From Rhytidiadelphus loreus (lineage: Eukaryota > Streptophyta > Bryopsida > Hypnales > Hylocomiaceae), in assembly GCA_947034895.1 (NCBI GenBank), contig OX344764.1, positions 64,523,348 through 64,587,347 on the forward strand: 64,000 bases of DNA, given 5' to 3'. Of this stretch, positions 47,401 to 58,930 are shown piece by piece. The notes below the pieces were generated by a model. That model made no database searches. It was not told the DNA's origin and was given only the letters and a program-made list of their open reading frames with translations. Within the stretch, counting starts at the first letter, position 1. Each line of letters starts with the position of its first letter. A program made the translations under genes and the position numbers.

Positions 47401-49160
47401 TTCTGTGGTTTAACTCTTTTCAGAATGGCAAGTTGATGTAGTCGAGCTCCCACAATATCAAGTTCGTGGGTATTACAAAATAACTGCGTAGTAACTACGG
47501 ACACTATTGCTACAGTCTGAGGACGTGTTTGGTGTTCAACCCACCCATTATAGTCTATAAGCATATTAAATTTTCTTCTGAAAGTAGGTCGTTTTAGTGA
47601 GGACAAGCATCATTCATTTTCATAGGATCGTAACGTGAAACGCATCATAATCTAATTCTTAATCCCCAGCAGTTCTTGATCGTTACTGGCTCGGTTTCAT
47701 CTGAAAACAGGCTGTAGGCAACAGAGTTGGCGTGATGGAGGCATTTTTACTTCGCATGGCTCATGGAGCACCAATTTTGCAGCATCGTAGTGGCGGAAGA
47801 TCTCGTGGTGGCAAAGCCGCGAAAGGGAAAGTATCACCTCTTGTACAAAAGTCTAGGTGGAAAAGCCCCAGTGGAGCTCAACTTCCAGTTGATCAGTTGC
47901 TACGAATCTGCAGACGATTCTATGTTGCACTGATGCTCTCGTATCTCGTGCAGGTATTTTGATTGAACTTTCAATTATTTACATCTTTATCTAGAACAAT
48001 GTTTTATTTGCCAAAAATTTCAAAGATTGTCACATGCTCATAAGGCTTACTATCTTGGAACAGGAGGTACCTATGTTGGAGATTTGTGAGCTTTTCAAAG
48101 TGCAGAAGGGAGCATTGCAAGGACTGCAAGACAGTGCTGGAAAGTTTGCTGGCATGGTTGCTGCCTTCTGCGAAAGGTTGGGTTGGAGTGATATGGGAAG
48201 CTTAGTTGACAAATTTCAGAAGCGTGTTTCGTTTGGCGTAAAATCTGAAATTGTGAATCTTACGGAAATCCCCTTCGTGAAGGTGTGGACTGTGAACGTT
48301 GAAAGCTATCTTGCATCTCCTTTCACTAGCTAGAGGGCTTGTTCTTTGATATTTTTTGAAGGAAGGTTTTCGTCTGCTTGCCGCCAGCTGGTTTGACTTT
48401 TTTGTATACTTTAGGAGAATATTGCAGCTTAAGGAATTTTCTTCAAATTGAGGGAAGGTTGGCAAGTTTGTGTTCCCAAGGCTTGTTGCTTACCTACGGT
48501 CCTTGCATTCAGGCGGCAAGAGCCAGAGCACTTTTCAAGGCAGGGCTGAAGAGCATACAGGCAGTAGCTGAAGCTACGATTGACGAGCTCATCAACGCAC
48601 TCTTTTGCAGCACGTCTCGGAAAAGTCAAGGTGGGTACATTATCTATGAAATCGGGATTAATGTTTTCCGTACACTTTAAAGTTTTGTACATGATTAATG
48701 ACCAATTCTATTTCGTACTTGTCTGCAAGCCTCTGATCGCTTTGAATGATTCATTTGCAAAGTTGACGTGCAATAGACGTTCGTTAATGATGAGAATAAA
48801 CCCCATCTCTGTCGTGATTTCCACCCGTAAGACTCGTCGCTGCTTGCAAATTTTATGTGCAACAGTGTAAAAAATAAAGCAGACCACAATTATAATGATG
48901 TGAGAACGCATAGAGTTGTGAATTGACTAGTGTTGCATCTTGCAGATGAGAGCAGTAATGGTCAGCAGTGGCTGCAGGTCGGCGTAGCCCGTAAAATTAA
49001 AAATGCTGCCCGGCGAATAGCATTGGATCGCGCAGAAGAATCTCGAGCAGCAGCCTTTTCAGCTTGTCAGGCTCTGGGTGTTCAAGTGCACGCTGGGCTT
49101 GCATTGCCTTTAGCTGCACCAATCGATGACGAAGAAGGAAATGGCTCTGGAGAGGTTTGA
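41413..49160 (+). CDS. TEB: TEBICHI/POLQ-type DNA helicase without polymerase domain, 1,510 residues
   Basis: Fifteen exons: 41413-41442, 41657-43681, 43917-43981, 44205-44310, 44556-44756, 45034-45228, 45545-45706, 45834-46070, 46258-46470, 46613-46963, 47105-47257, 47711-47953, 48064-48282, 48513-48630, 48946-49160; all GT-AG with matching phases. Residues 1-660 are a poorly conserved, acidic N-terminal extension. The superfamily 2 helicase follows: STSAGKS (705-711), DELH (805-808), SAT (860-862), QMAGRAGR (1062-1069), then the winged-helix and Hel308-like ratchet region and a helix-hairpin-helix (1402-1420). The detailed match is to plant TEBICHI, the POLQ orthologue that acts in microhomology-mediated repair and replication-stress tolerance in the nucleus, through KKIKNAAR-like and AAAFSA..LGV blocks that follow the helicase. 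TEBICHI then carries a long linker and an A-family polymerase; here a TGA follows at 49158 and no polymerase exon was seen before the opposite-strand gene. A possible donor (GAG|GTTTGA) at 49154/49155 leaves open a distant exon. HELQ is the main alternative identity. Confidence 0.85.
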
Positions 49161-50746
49161 AAAGACCCCAAGTTCGGCAACTAATTTGGTCATTATGTCG
49201 GTGATGTGGTGTCACTAATTGGATTTTGGCGTCCATCTTTACTTTTGCACGTCGGTTCAGTGAAGTCAAGGCTGCAGGTTTACTAGTTTCATATGTCATT
49301 TCCAACGAATGCAGCTCTCATTCCGCCAGTATTTAAAAGGGCGGGTATCGTCAGCCAGCATGCACTTACGCACACTAGTGAACACAGGGTTAGTGAACCA
49401 TGATGATTTAAGTCCGCTTGGACAAACCCTTGATATGGATTCAGATCTATTACACCAGGGTTCCTGTTATAGGATGTGACAATTCTGTGAGGTTGTGCAC
49501 TGTGATTAGCAAAAGTTAGAAGACTAGAGATTGTATTACCGGTATTGCTTTAAATGTAAATTTTGAAGGTATAAGGGAATCCATAATTCTGCAACTCTCT
49601 TCAAGGTGCCCCTAATGAATCGAAGATCAAGTTTTATCTCCTAATGTGCTCTCATGTGTGTCAGATTGGGCGAAAAGCAATGGTGATTTACCCCGCAAAG
49701 ATGATACATGTCATCATTGGCTTGGTTGTATCTTCTTATAAATGTGATTCGGAAATGTGGAACTGACCTGTGTGTACACTGAAACAGCTGACAACAAACA
49801 TTGCAAAAAATATGGGTGATCTGAAAAGCCCTGTATTCCAATGACACTAAGTTCACTTTTATAATTATTAGCTACAGCGGTTTCAGTGTGAGGTGCTCTT
49901 GCCTCTGGCTCCGGGTCTTTGCAATTGGGATTTGTCCGAAATCGATCGGGAGGCTAATTGTGGACTCTGCGACGAGGACATCACGTTGGATCATTGAAAG
50001 TACAGTTTGGTTCACAAGCATGCACTCGGCCATGGATCATTTCAAGCGTGCACCGGGTTTGGAATTCTGACAGAGGACTGAGCGTGCCTCACTCGGCCAA
50101 GGTTCTGTCAATGGCATACAAGGCTAGTTTGAAACACATACAACAGAATTCACAGACTGGTCATACACCTTGGAGTGCAAAAACTCGATCAATTATATAT
50201 GGCGCAAAGAATTACGAATGTACATGTACACTGGTAATTCAGATGTGCTCCAGGTGCAATTCATTTGAATGTGCACCACCGGATCCATCATAGAAGCATA
50301 TTTGTATGAATGTCTGTCCTCTTATCACGAACCTCCCTTGCGGAGGAAATGGAGATGCACCAAACTTTGGTACACATTTGGAATTTGATGTTTAAACTTC
50401 ACTAGCAATGCCAAGTCTTTGTGACACTAGTTGAACATAAACCAGAGAGAAAACATAGAAAATCCCAATCCATCAACCTAACCTTATCAGCGAGTACATC
50501 CACAAAAACACCTCATTCAACAATGACATCGAAACAATACAAACAAACATATATTCACGACCAGTGATTCAATCAGGAAGCCATTCTAGACAAGTTTGTA
50601 AGTGAACAAGTATAATTCCATATTTATAAAGAGAAGACCAGAAACATGCTCATACTCAAGTTCAGTAGAGCCTGTAGCTTATTTACGAAAGCTAGATCTA
50701 TATACACTACAAATGTCTGTCTCCTATATAATTTTGTCTAGCTCGG
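49161..50746. other. Region after the helicase stop; no polymerase exons found
   Basis: This region would be expected to hold the linker and polymerase exons if the gene were full length. Short open frames (up to about 110 codons, most without an ATG) show no A-family polymerase motifs. The first part may be 3' untranslated sequence of the helicase gene, and the last part 3' sequence of the convergent zinc-finger gene. Confidence 0.4.
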
Positions 50747-52099
50747 CTAAAAACAAGGAGCCATCTCGATGTCATCCTCTTGCTCTTGCCACTCGTTCCA
50801 GTCACTGACGGAACATTGATCCTCCTCCATCAAGTCTTGTAGGAACGAATAGCACTCGGAGGTTGTGCAGGATGAATCACCAAACGAGATGGTCGAGCCG
50901 GCATTGGAGGAAGAAGACTCGCCAAGCTGCACCGGAGCTACAGGCTTGGAATGGGCCATATCCATAACCTTGCAGCAGGCCGCGGCAGCTTCCAGGTAGT
51001 TAAGACTCGATGGATCTTCAATTTTGTCATTGCTCCATGAGTCAAGCTCAGTTGTCGCAAGTGTCTCCACCGACTGAGGACCGGACACAACCTCGAGATT
51101 GGAGGTGCAATCTGAGTCCATATTGGTCATATTCTCCGAGACCATTTCAGCATCGTTAGACTCATCGGCCCTCATAATCGCATCATTGTCACTCCAGGGA
51201 AGCAAGATGTCGTCGACATTGGCGGTAGAAGAAAAGGTATCAATTTTGGGACCCTCATTCCCGTCTGTCAATAAGTCGGCCTCAAGGAAAGCCAGAAACT
51301 CCGCATTCTTAGCAGCACCCAAAGCAGGAAGCAACCCATCGTCCACATTAAAGGTACAAATGACGGGATCAGCATTGGGAGCCGGCTCATTCTCATCTGT
51401 CAACGACTCGAATTCGAAGAGAGCTGGAAGCTCCGATTCCTCAGCGCTCATCTCTGGAACCAACCCATAGTTGTCGACATTGGCATATTTACAAGAGATG
51501 GGAGAATCATTCGCAGACTCATTCTCGTCTGTCAATTCGGCCTCCAGTAAAGACGCATACTGCACATCCTCCTCACAACTTTCCGGAATCAACCTCGAGT
51601 CGGCCTCAAGTGGCTGGTAGCTCTCTTCGCCAAAGTTGGAAGCATTCGTGAATGCTTCGGGCTCTCTTGGCTTCTTGCAGTGGCGAGTGGCATGCCTCTG
51701 ATTGCCCGAGGTGTGCACCAAACGCATTTCATCGCCATCGCCAGTGCCCATCAATCGCATTTGGAATTGCTTTCCACAGCTTAGGCACTTGAAGCGGGGC
51801 TGCAAGCGGTTGTTGTTATTATAGTACTTGAACACCGCATTGTCGGCCACGCCACAATGGCGACACTGGCGCGACAAGCTCTTTAGCTCCACCGGGTCCT
51901 CATTACGCTTCTTGGCGTAGGTCCTGCCCTGCGGGCGACCATGCCCGCCCAAGGTGAAGAGTTTGTGACACTGGTGGCATTGGTGTCGCGGCTGGTCCAC
52001 CTTCTTATTGTCGAAATACTTGAAAGAGTGGTCAGCGGATTCAAACTGGCAGTAGTAGCAGCGGTACAACTCTGGCACAAGGAGCAAATCGGATGCCAT
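50747..52099 (-). CDS. Tandem Dof-like zinc-finger protein with acidic repeats, 450 residues
   Basis: A single-exon gene; the first true ATG is at 52099, since the longer frame only begins with GTG. It has two Cys2-Cys2 zinc fingers in tandem. In finger 1 the cysteines are at 14, 17, 41 and 44, with KYFDNKKVDQPRH. In finger 2 they are at 79, 82, 105 and 108, with FKYYNNNNRLQPRFKC. The YYNN...QPR core is the Dof signature, but cysteine spacing is 23 and 22 residues rather than 21 and the usual YWT is KLFT in finger 1. Plant Dof proteins bind AAAG DNA sites with one finger. Residues 169-297 are three imperfect 42-43-residue acidic repeats ending in VD(N/D), a likely activation region. The C-terminus is acidic too (EEDQCSVSDWNEWQEQEDD). 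It is probably a nuclear transcription factor; whether both fingers bind DNA is unknown. Confidence 0.78.
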   Translation of the reverse strand: MASDLLLVPELYRCYYCQFESADHSFKYFDNKKVDQPRHQCHQCHKLFTLGGHGRPQGRTYAKKRNEDPVELKSLSRQCRHCGVADNAVFKYYNNNNRLQPRFKCLSCGKQFQMRLMGTGDGDEMRLVHTSGNQRHATRHCKKPREPEAFTNASNFGEESYQPLEADSRLIPESCEEDVQYASLLEAELTDENESANDSPISCKYANVDNYGLVPEMSAEESELPALFEFESLTDENEPAPNADPVICTFNVDDGLLPALGAAKNAEFLAFLEADLLTDGNEGPKIDTFSSTANVDDILLPWSDNDAIMRADESNDAEMVSENMTNMDSDCTSNLEVVSGPQSVETLATTELDSWSNDKIEDPSSLNYLEAAAACCKVMDMAHSKPVAPVQLGESSSSNAGSTISFGDSSCTTSECYSFLQDLMEEDQCSVSDWNEWQEQEDDIEMAPCF

Positions 52100-52402
52100 T
52101 GCGCAGTGAAAAGGCAATGTGCCTATCACAAGTATGAAAGAAGTAACGATAGATTGCTTGAGCGCTAAATACCACTAGCTATTTCCCAAAGCTGCCGTAT
52201 GATAACACGAGTCCCAGAGCCGCTAAGGAGAGAAAATGGCAATGGGAAAATAAGAACTGAGGAGAGAAAACTGCAATGGGAAAAGAAGAACTGAAGAGAG
52301 GAAATAGCAATGGAAAAATGAGAGAAAACGACAATGAGAAAATAAGAGCTGAGGAGAGAAAATAGTACTGAGAAAATAGGAGGTGGCCCGGTCTTATATA
52401 CT
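52100..52402 (-). promoter_or_regulatory. Core promoter and repeat-rich leader of the Dof-like gene
   Basis: On the minus strand AGTATATAAG at 52393-52402 is a good TATA box, placing transcription start near 52365 and giving a leader of about 265 bases. The leader contains five imperfect copies of a 34-bp unit, at 52229-52262, 52263-52296, 52297-52320 (short), 52321-52354 and 52355-52380, each starting AGAG(A/G)AAA on the plus strand. The transcript would therefore be CU-rich here. Confidence 0.5.
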
Positions 52403-55400
52403 TGGGAAGGTGGGCAAGGAGACGCTGGCCAGCGTTCTTACTGGGCGAATCTTTTTGGGATGGCTTTCTACTGGTCCGAATTTTTTTAAATGCGCTATTT
52501 GCGGCATGAAAGGCGCCCATGAACCTCATTGGACGGTGAGGGCCAGGGCATGGATAAATAAACTAGCGGGATGACCCTCCTTTAAAGACCGGGCAGCCGC
52601 ACCGCATGAATCACTCCGGATTAGTTGGTCGTGTCATTTTGGAATGCCACGGTGTGAACTCGATCTGCGGCAGAGCACTCTGTCTCGCAAACTCAAGATG
52701 CTCGCATTGGTTCACGTTCTCACCCCCGACTACTTGTTGCGGAATTGTTGAGTATCATGAGTCGATGCTTCTGTCACAGGTCTGTTCAGCACGGAGGTCG
52801 TTGCAGGATCGAGTTCTGTCGAAAATCATGGTTCGTGGATACATCTTTATAGGAACTCAAGCGTGCATGCAAGCTTCGGAATAGCTCGCTCACGTTTCAT
52901 GTATTGGCAGCCTCTAGATCGAGAATAGATTGATGCTATATATCAAGGTCTACGGACCGAATGGTGAAATGCCAAATTTGTACTTCATCAACCAATTTCA
53001 TGCAAACACTCTGGCGCTAGGGAGGTGACTGCACAGTACATTAGTTTGATTAAATTAAGTTGAGGCGTGCAACGGATATGTAGTTAAAATGGCGGTATTC
53101 TTCCACCATTTTTCCATTCATTTTCTAGGATAGGTGTAGATTTTAGACCACATGGTGTAAAGTCTAGGACCAGTTTACATTTCAGAACACATGATCCAAA
53201 CCTTAAAGTGTCAAGTTTGTGGAGTATTGCCATTTCAACGAAGCATCCGTTGTGCTCGCGCAACTCAGCTTGGTCCACGGACTTGGCTGCATGTTTGAGC
53301 GAGTCTACAGACCATTTTGTAGGAAAAGTGGGGCTTGGGTGTGAACACTTCCTCATATGTGGAAGGCTACATATATAGCGTACCTCTGCGCATCCTTTTT
53401 TGAATGAGGTATAACTCGCTCCTTGCAATATTCCTCGTGTAGATGAGAATTCGAGCGCTATCTAGAGTAAGATCTTCAGGCTGCACACTCAGGATTATAA
53501 ATGTGACCATGTATGTAACCTTAATAGTTTCGAAATCAGACTGCTTTTCTAGAGAAAATCACTTGTAAGATCGATTCTCTGTTCACCCTTCGCTCTTTCT
53601 TTCGTTTCAGGCAATCAGACCGTTCAACAGGTGCTCGTGGGGGCATTCAAGGATTATCAAATTGATGCCGTGCATGACGAGAAATTGAACACTGCAGCCT
53701 ACAAGGGTGAAAACTGTTGGTAAAGACCGCTGCTGTAGACTATGAAGATTGTGCGTGTTGCTGCCTTTATGTGATGTACATGCAGTAAGTGAGGTGTTGG
53801 AAGTCAGGAAGAAGTGCAATGGAAGATTTTGAGAGCATGGACCCGCAACACTAGCTTCGGCAACAATATTCAACAAAGAAACAGAGAAAACAGAGAAATG
53901 GGAACCCGGACTGAGAGCAAGAAGGTCGCTAGGATTGAGCAATCTGTGATTGTTCGTCCATCGCTCGTCAAGCTTTCGTTCATTATTTGACGAACGGTGT
54001 CGATTTCTTGAAGTGTCGTCGACTCATGCACGACGAGAGAGAGAAACAATAACTCCAAGTTGGACATACCCTGAGGAGTCAGATTCAGACATAAATTAAT
54101 TATTTTTTGAAATGTCTGAAGTTCTGAAATAGTGTATGCAAAAGGTTGGAGAATTTATTTTTTCTTTCATATGGTCTATTTTTTGGAATATTTTAAAACT
54201 ATGTAAGAAATTACGGCAAAGTGTAACATTTTCAAGACTAAAACTCTACAAAAAATATTTAATGATCATCAATTCATCATCAAACTGAAAAGACAAAAAA
54301 TTCTAGAATAAATGTGGTAATAAAAATACGTAAATTAGGAAAAGATACAACAAAAAAAAATATTAAAGGTCACAACAACCAAAATTGCAAGAAGAGTTGT
54401 GGTAGACAAAAACAAAAAAATCAATTAGTCTAAAGTGCCAAAATCCTAAAGGGTAATTTTCACCTAGCAGAAACAAAAACCATTAATAGCTTAAAGTGTA
54501 ATCTAGGAAATTAAATCATGGTCTATTGATTTTCTAATTATAGAATATACGATAAATAATTTCACTCCATGATATTCTATTGTATCATACATAGTTATCT
54601 CCATGATATTCTATTGTATCATATATAGTTATGGAAAAAAATTCAAATTCTTTTGAACTAATTTTGGATTAGATATGAATTTTCTTCTTTTTCTTAAAAA
54701 GATCATACTAATTTCAAATTTTCACCCAAAAAATCTTAATTTTTTAAGAATTATAAACAATATGTAATTTCATCCTTAAAAATAAAAATTTCAAGAATAA
54801 ATAGCTACAAAATGAGAGCATACAAAGTTTCCTGATTTTACATTTCATTTTTGTGGTATTTTTTGTGGTATTTTTTAGAGTCAAGATAGGAGTGATTGGT
54901 GAGTACATTGATGCTTATTGTAATAGTTGGTCACAAAAATCGGCATTAAGGAACCTTCTCGCTCTAATTATTCTTTCAAACACATTCCCTAAATTCTAAG
55001 TTTTCTTATTGTATATGATAGATTTAACCCCTATGGTTAAATTTTTGTCCCTCCTAAGGACAAAATGGATTTGAGGTAGGTTCAAACTATCTCAATTTTC
55101 AATGTGATTCTCTTGAAACTTTTCATTAAATAGAAAAATACATTAGCTTTATGGAAATATAATTCTTATTTCTAAATTCTAATGGTGCCCAAAAATAAAA
55201 GTTATGCTATCCTAACTGAAAATTTCAATCTACAAGCAACAAAAAAAATCTACAAAAGAATTAAATTTAAAATTAAAAAATTTATTTCTCAATGATTATA
55301 TATTTTTTTCTTCATGGAAAAATTTAATTCATTCGATTTGGATTACTGATGTGAAAGTTATTGAGTGTCTTGTTTTGCAAGCAATCTTAGCAAATTCTTG

Positions 55401-56500
55401 AGAAAATAACAAATTAGATTTGTTTATAAGGTTCATTTTTCTATGAGCTTTAAATATAAATTCTAGCCATAGTGATTTTGAAAGATTTTTATATTATTAA
55501 TTCAATTTTCACAATTTTCTATAAGTATTTCCACAAGGTTCATAATTTTTTTTTAATTCCACAAGGCTTAATATACTTGATAAAAAAATCTCATTGTTGG
55601 AAATAGTGTGTTTCAATTCATCATAGAGCTATTAATATAGATAGATAAAAGATAAAAAGATAGATAGATAAAAACTCTAGTCTTCAAAGGAAAGCTATTA
55701 ACAATTTAAGTTTTTCTTTCAATTTCATACCTACTTCAATTTAACAATTTTTTAAAGAATGAAAATCATGTTATTGTTTTTGAATTTCTTTTCCTAGATT
55801 CTCAACTCAATCCTTCCATATAAAAAAATTAAAAATAAAATTCTATAGTGCAAAATTTTAAGTTAAGAAGAGTCACATTCTTATAATCTAATCATACAAT
55901 GTGCAAAAAAACATAGTTTCTTCACTTTAAACACAAATACCTTGCAATCTATGCAATGAAAGTTCTTGAAACTTCTTCTATGCATTCTCATACTAGTCTA
56001 GTGCAAGATCTTATTATTAGATATGCAAAAAAATTCTAAACTTTTTTGCTCTTTGGAATAGAAAGGGTAGTTTTAAGTAGACTTTGATGGGGAAAAAAAG
56101 CCTTGGCCTTCGTATTATGAAAATTACAGGCAAGAAGGAAGGTGAATTTTTTTTCCAAACTCTTTGATATAAAAAAATATAAAAAAATTCACAATTTGTA
56201 GTACTTACCAAAATTATAAGTTAAAAGGATTCAAAGCCGTCAACAAAAAATTGTTTTCTTCACTTCAAACACTTATATCTTCTGATCTATAAAATTAAAT
56301 ATTTTGAAATTTCCTCTAAACATTCTCATACTACTGTAGTAGTCTAGTGCAAGATCCTATGATTGGATATGCAATAAAAACAGATGTTTACATTTTTTTT
56401 TGTTCTTTTTCATTGAAACTGGCAGTTTTGAGTGGTTTTATGTGGCGAATTTTGCCATAAATTTTAGCCACGGATCGGACGCTCCGTCCATCAGATGCTT
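52403..56500. other. Gene-free region; moderate GC to 54070, then AT-rich repeats
   Basis: 52403-54070 has gene-like composition but only short overlapping frames, with no recognisable domain. From 54100 the DNA is very AT-rich. A 33-34-bp tandem duplication (CCATGATATTCTATTGTATC unit) lies at 54566-54632, and GATA-type tetranucleotide repeats at about 55641-55675. A degenerate direct-oriented copy of the 7862-8763 element starts with TTAACCCCTATGG at 55024, and another partial copy lies at about 56220-56430. Confidence 0.4.
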
Positions 56501-56526
56501 CATCGGACGCTTTTAGGTTTCGTCGC

Positions 56527-56536
56527 CTATAAATGG
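56527..56536 (+). promoter_or_regulatory. TATA box for the small membrane protein gene
   Basis: CTATAAATGG lies where composition changes from AT-rich repeat to GC-richer gene DNA. Transcription from about 56560 would give a leader of roughly 400 bases before the ATG at 56964. Confidence 0.4.
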
Positions 56537-56963
56537 AGACTCTCGTTTTGGCACAGATGCATATGCCGCCGAGCCCAACGTGGGGCGGCCTGGCCTGGTG
56601 CCTGGTGGGCCAAAAAACGTTTCCGGCGCATCCTAATAACAGCCCTGCTGCCTTGAAGGCTTTGCAGTGAATTTCCAGATCTCACTTCTCCTGGGCACAA
56701 TACCACATCATCAAGATCTGTGCTTGTCGTATTAGTATTGTGCTAGATTGTATATGGTTTCTAGAGATCCGAGGGCAGCTAGTAGTTTCTGCGTTTTGGA
56801 TTCAGTACCACAGTGGTGGATTTTTGAACAGCCGGAAGAGATTGTTGCGAGTTTGTGCACCTCCCTGTTGTGAAGTCGAGGAATGAGTGGCGGTTGAACT
56901 TTGACGTGTGAAGTCGGTGTAGTGTTGGCATTGCCTGTGGTACGTTGCAGAAGACGCTCCATC

Positions 56964-57266
56964 ATGGCGAAGTTTGACATGAGGGCCTTGATCATCATCA
57001 TTCCGTTCGGAGTTGCCTTTCTTCTTGCGTTACTGGTCATCTGCAAACACAAGATTTACTTGTGGACCTTGAAGAATGACGACACTGAGTCTGATACAGG
57101 AGCTAAGGTGGTCACAAGCAATCCTAAGAATGTCAGCAATGGTGCCGGTCAATATCCCGCACCTACAGATCCGGAGCTTGGTAACAGAGGCGCTGAGTGG
57201 GAGTCGGATTCTGGTTTGATTGTGCCGTCCCCAAAAGGTGTCAGCCGAAAATCTTTCTGTGCATGA
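56964..57266 (+). CDS. Small single-pass membrane protein, 100 residues, unrecognised
   Basis: The ATG at 56964 has a purine-poor but acceptable context (ATCATGG). Residues 7-27 form a strong hydrophobic segment (RALIIIIPFGVAFLLALLVI), followed by basic KHK and a polar, Gly/Asn/Pro-rich tail ending in KSFCA. The form, a short N-terminus then a membrane helix and a cytosolic or lumenal tail, is common among uncharacterised plant peptides. A TATA box lies 430 bases upstream. A similar layout is seen in the opposite-strand ORF at 58634-58930, though sequences are not clearly homologous. I cannot name a function. Confidence 0.45.
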   Translation: MAKFDMRALIIIIPFGVAFLLALLVICKHKIYLWTLKNDDTESDTGAKVVTSNPKNVSNGAGQYPAPTDPELGNRGAEWESDSGLIVPSPKGVSRKSFCA

Positions 57267-58633
57267 TCTCTGAGCTCCTCCTAAACCACGACTGGATTCG
57301 GCTATTGGCGTGGAGTTTCATCGAGGAGACCGCGACTTCCCTTCGTCATGTTTACTTGACCTGGACTGCCCTCTCCTTCTTAGATCGTTTGCGGTTTCGT
57401 GATACCTTGCGTGCGCGGAAGACTCGGGGGGAGACTCGGCACGACGCCACCGATTGAGATTTAGGGACAGCTGACCTGAGAAGATGTGGATTCTGCGCAC
57501 CTAGAAAGGTTTTGCTTCACATTTCATAGCAAGAGGTTTTGAACTTGCGTTATTTTATGATCAATAAGAGGAATTTTGGAAATTTACTTGATGGTCGTTT
57601 GAAGAATGTCTTGTCATCTCTGTACGCATGCGAGGGCCCTAAAGATCAACCTAGCTCAGACTCTCGTAAAAATTTTATGCGCGCCATTCGGGATTCTCGG
57701 ACCGAGGTTCCCGGCGGTATTGTAGACGACTAGTATCAGATTCCATGTTTTCCTGTTGAAGAAGGCCATGTAAACTATTCAAATTTCTTGAAATGAACTC
57801 ATCCCGATCTGAGCAATGTCTTTGCAATGCTTGCTGAAATAGTGCATAATCCTGCAACAAAGTGCATTGACGATGCCAGGATATTAGTTCTGGTGTGATA
57901 CTAACTCGGTCGCATTACCATTCCAATCTCTGTTCTTCCATTAATTTTTATTGCAACAGTTTGTATGCGCAGCACCTACTCGTATGCAATGCAATGTAAT
58001 GGCAAAGAGTGTCAAACAGGAAAATTTCACGATCGAGCAACGGCAATCAAAACTACCTGTAATTCTTCGGAGTGTTAACAGTGCTCTCAAGGAACGCTCT
58101 TGAGATTCATGCAAGGAATGCAGAACTAGCAGGGCAGTGAAGAGGTAAGAAGTATTATTTGCAAATGAGGGGAAACTACCCATAAGTCAGACCAGCAGAC
58201 AGTTGGTCCGACTGTATATTTTTGGGCAGTTCACGGTCCATGTTTGCAATGGCCTACCAATTTGGTTGTAAATTAAACTTGAAAAAGGACTATTCTTGAA
58301 CAAAACAATTCAAAGCCGTCACTAGTTTTTACAAGGTCTCACCTGTTGAAAGGGCAGTGGGATTCGGTTTGGACAGGCCCTTCAATCTTATTAAGATCTC
58401 GCCTTCGCTAAATCCTAAACTCACACAGCTTTTTGTGGTCCTGTCTAAAATGTCCTGGACATAGCCAAACCTACATCGTTAACATCCACTCTACTTTCCT
58501 AGCATCCTCTAACACGCAGCTTGTGAAAAAGCAGCCTCAAAATTCAGATGCATGCTTCTAAAGTAACGAATCACCTCATCCGTATTAATGAACTGAGCTA
58601 ACAAAACTTCGGCACTCTGTCGCTACCTTCTTC
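57267..58633. other. Gene-free interval between the two small membrane ORFs
   Basis: Likely 3' untranslated sequences of the convergent small genes plus spacer. Frames present are short, overlap in several phases and have no recognisable content. Confidence 0.35.
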
Positions 58634-58930
58634 TTAGCCGGCTCCTCGCGCGAGCATGGGCAGAGTACCCGCTCCTCGTGACCATTCATCAGCAGGCAAT
58701 ACACTGGAATCTTGCGAACGTTGAACATCCAAGCCATTCCCAGTCTCGAGCGTTCCAGGTTGTTGCGGCGACTTTCTAACATATAGCTGAAATACAGTCG
58801 GGCTCCGTTCGTCGTCGTCACCCTGTGCACACTGAAGCCTTTGTTTGATCTTTACGTAACAGATGCAAGAAAGTAGAAATGCGAAAAAGAGGCAAACAGG
58901 AACCAGAAACAAAATGAGATGAAGATTCAT
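58634..58930 (-). CDS. Small single-pass membrane protein, 98 residues, unrecognised
   Basis: Starting at the ATG at 58930, residues 3-23 are strongly hydrophobic (LHLILFLVPVCLFFAFLLSC), followed by KIKQRLQ and a polar tail. The frame ends at a TAA at 58634-58636. A second minus-strand frame (58585-58830) overlaps the tail and reads RLGMAWMFNVRKIPVYCLLM and then HEERVLCPCS. This looks more protein-like than the first frame's tail, so the true protein may switch frame through a small intron or carry a frameshift. No function can be assigned. Confidence 0.4.
   Translation of the reverse strand: MNLHLILFLVPVCLFFAFLLSCICYVKIKQRLQCAQGDDDERSPTVFQLYVRKSPQQPGTLETGNGLDVQRSQDSSVLPADEWSRGAGTLPMLARGAG

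Noticed and set aside
49888..50293. Possible polymerase-domain exons downstream of the helicase
   Set aside because: The open frames have no A-family polymerase motifs and no consistent splice phases.
52100..52129. Ten-residue longer N-terminus for the Dof-like protein
   Set aside because: The extension begins with GTG; the ATG at 52099 is the first usable start.
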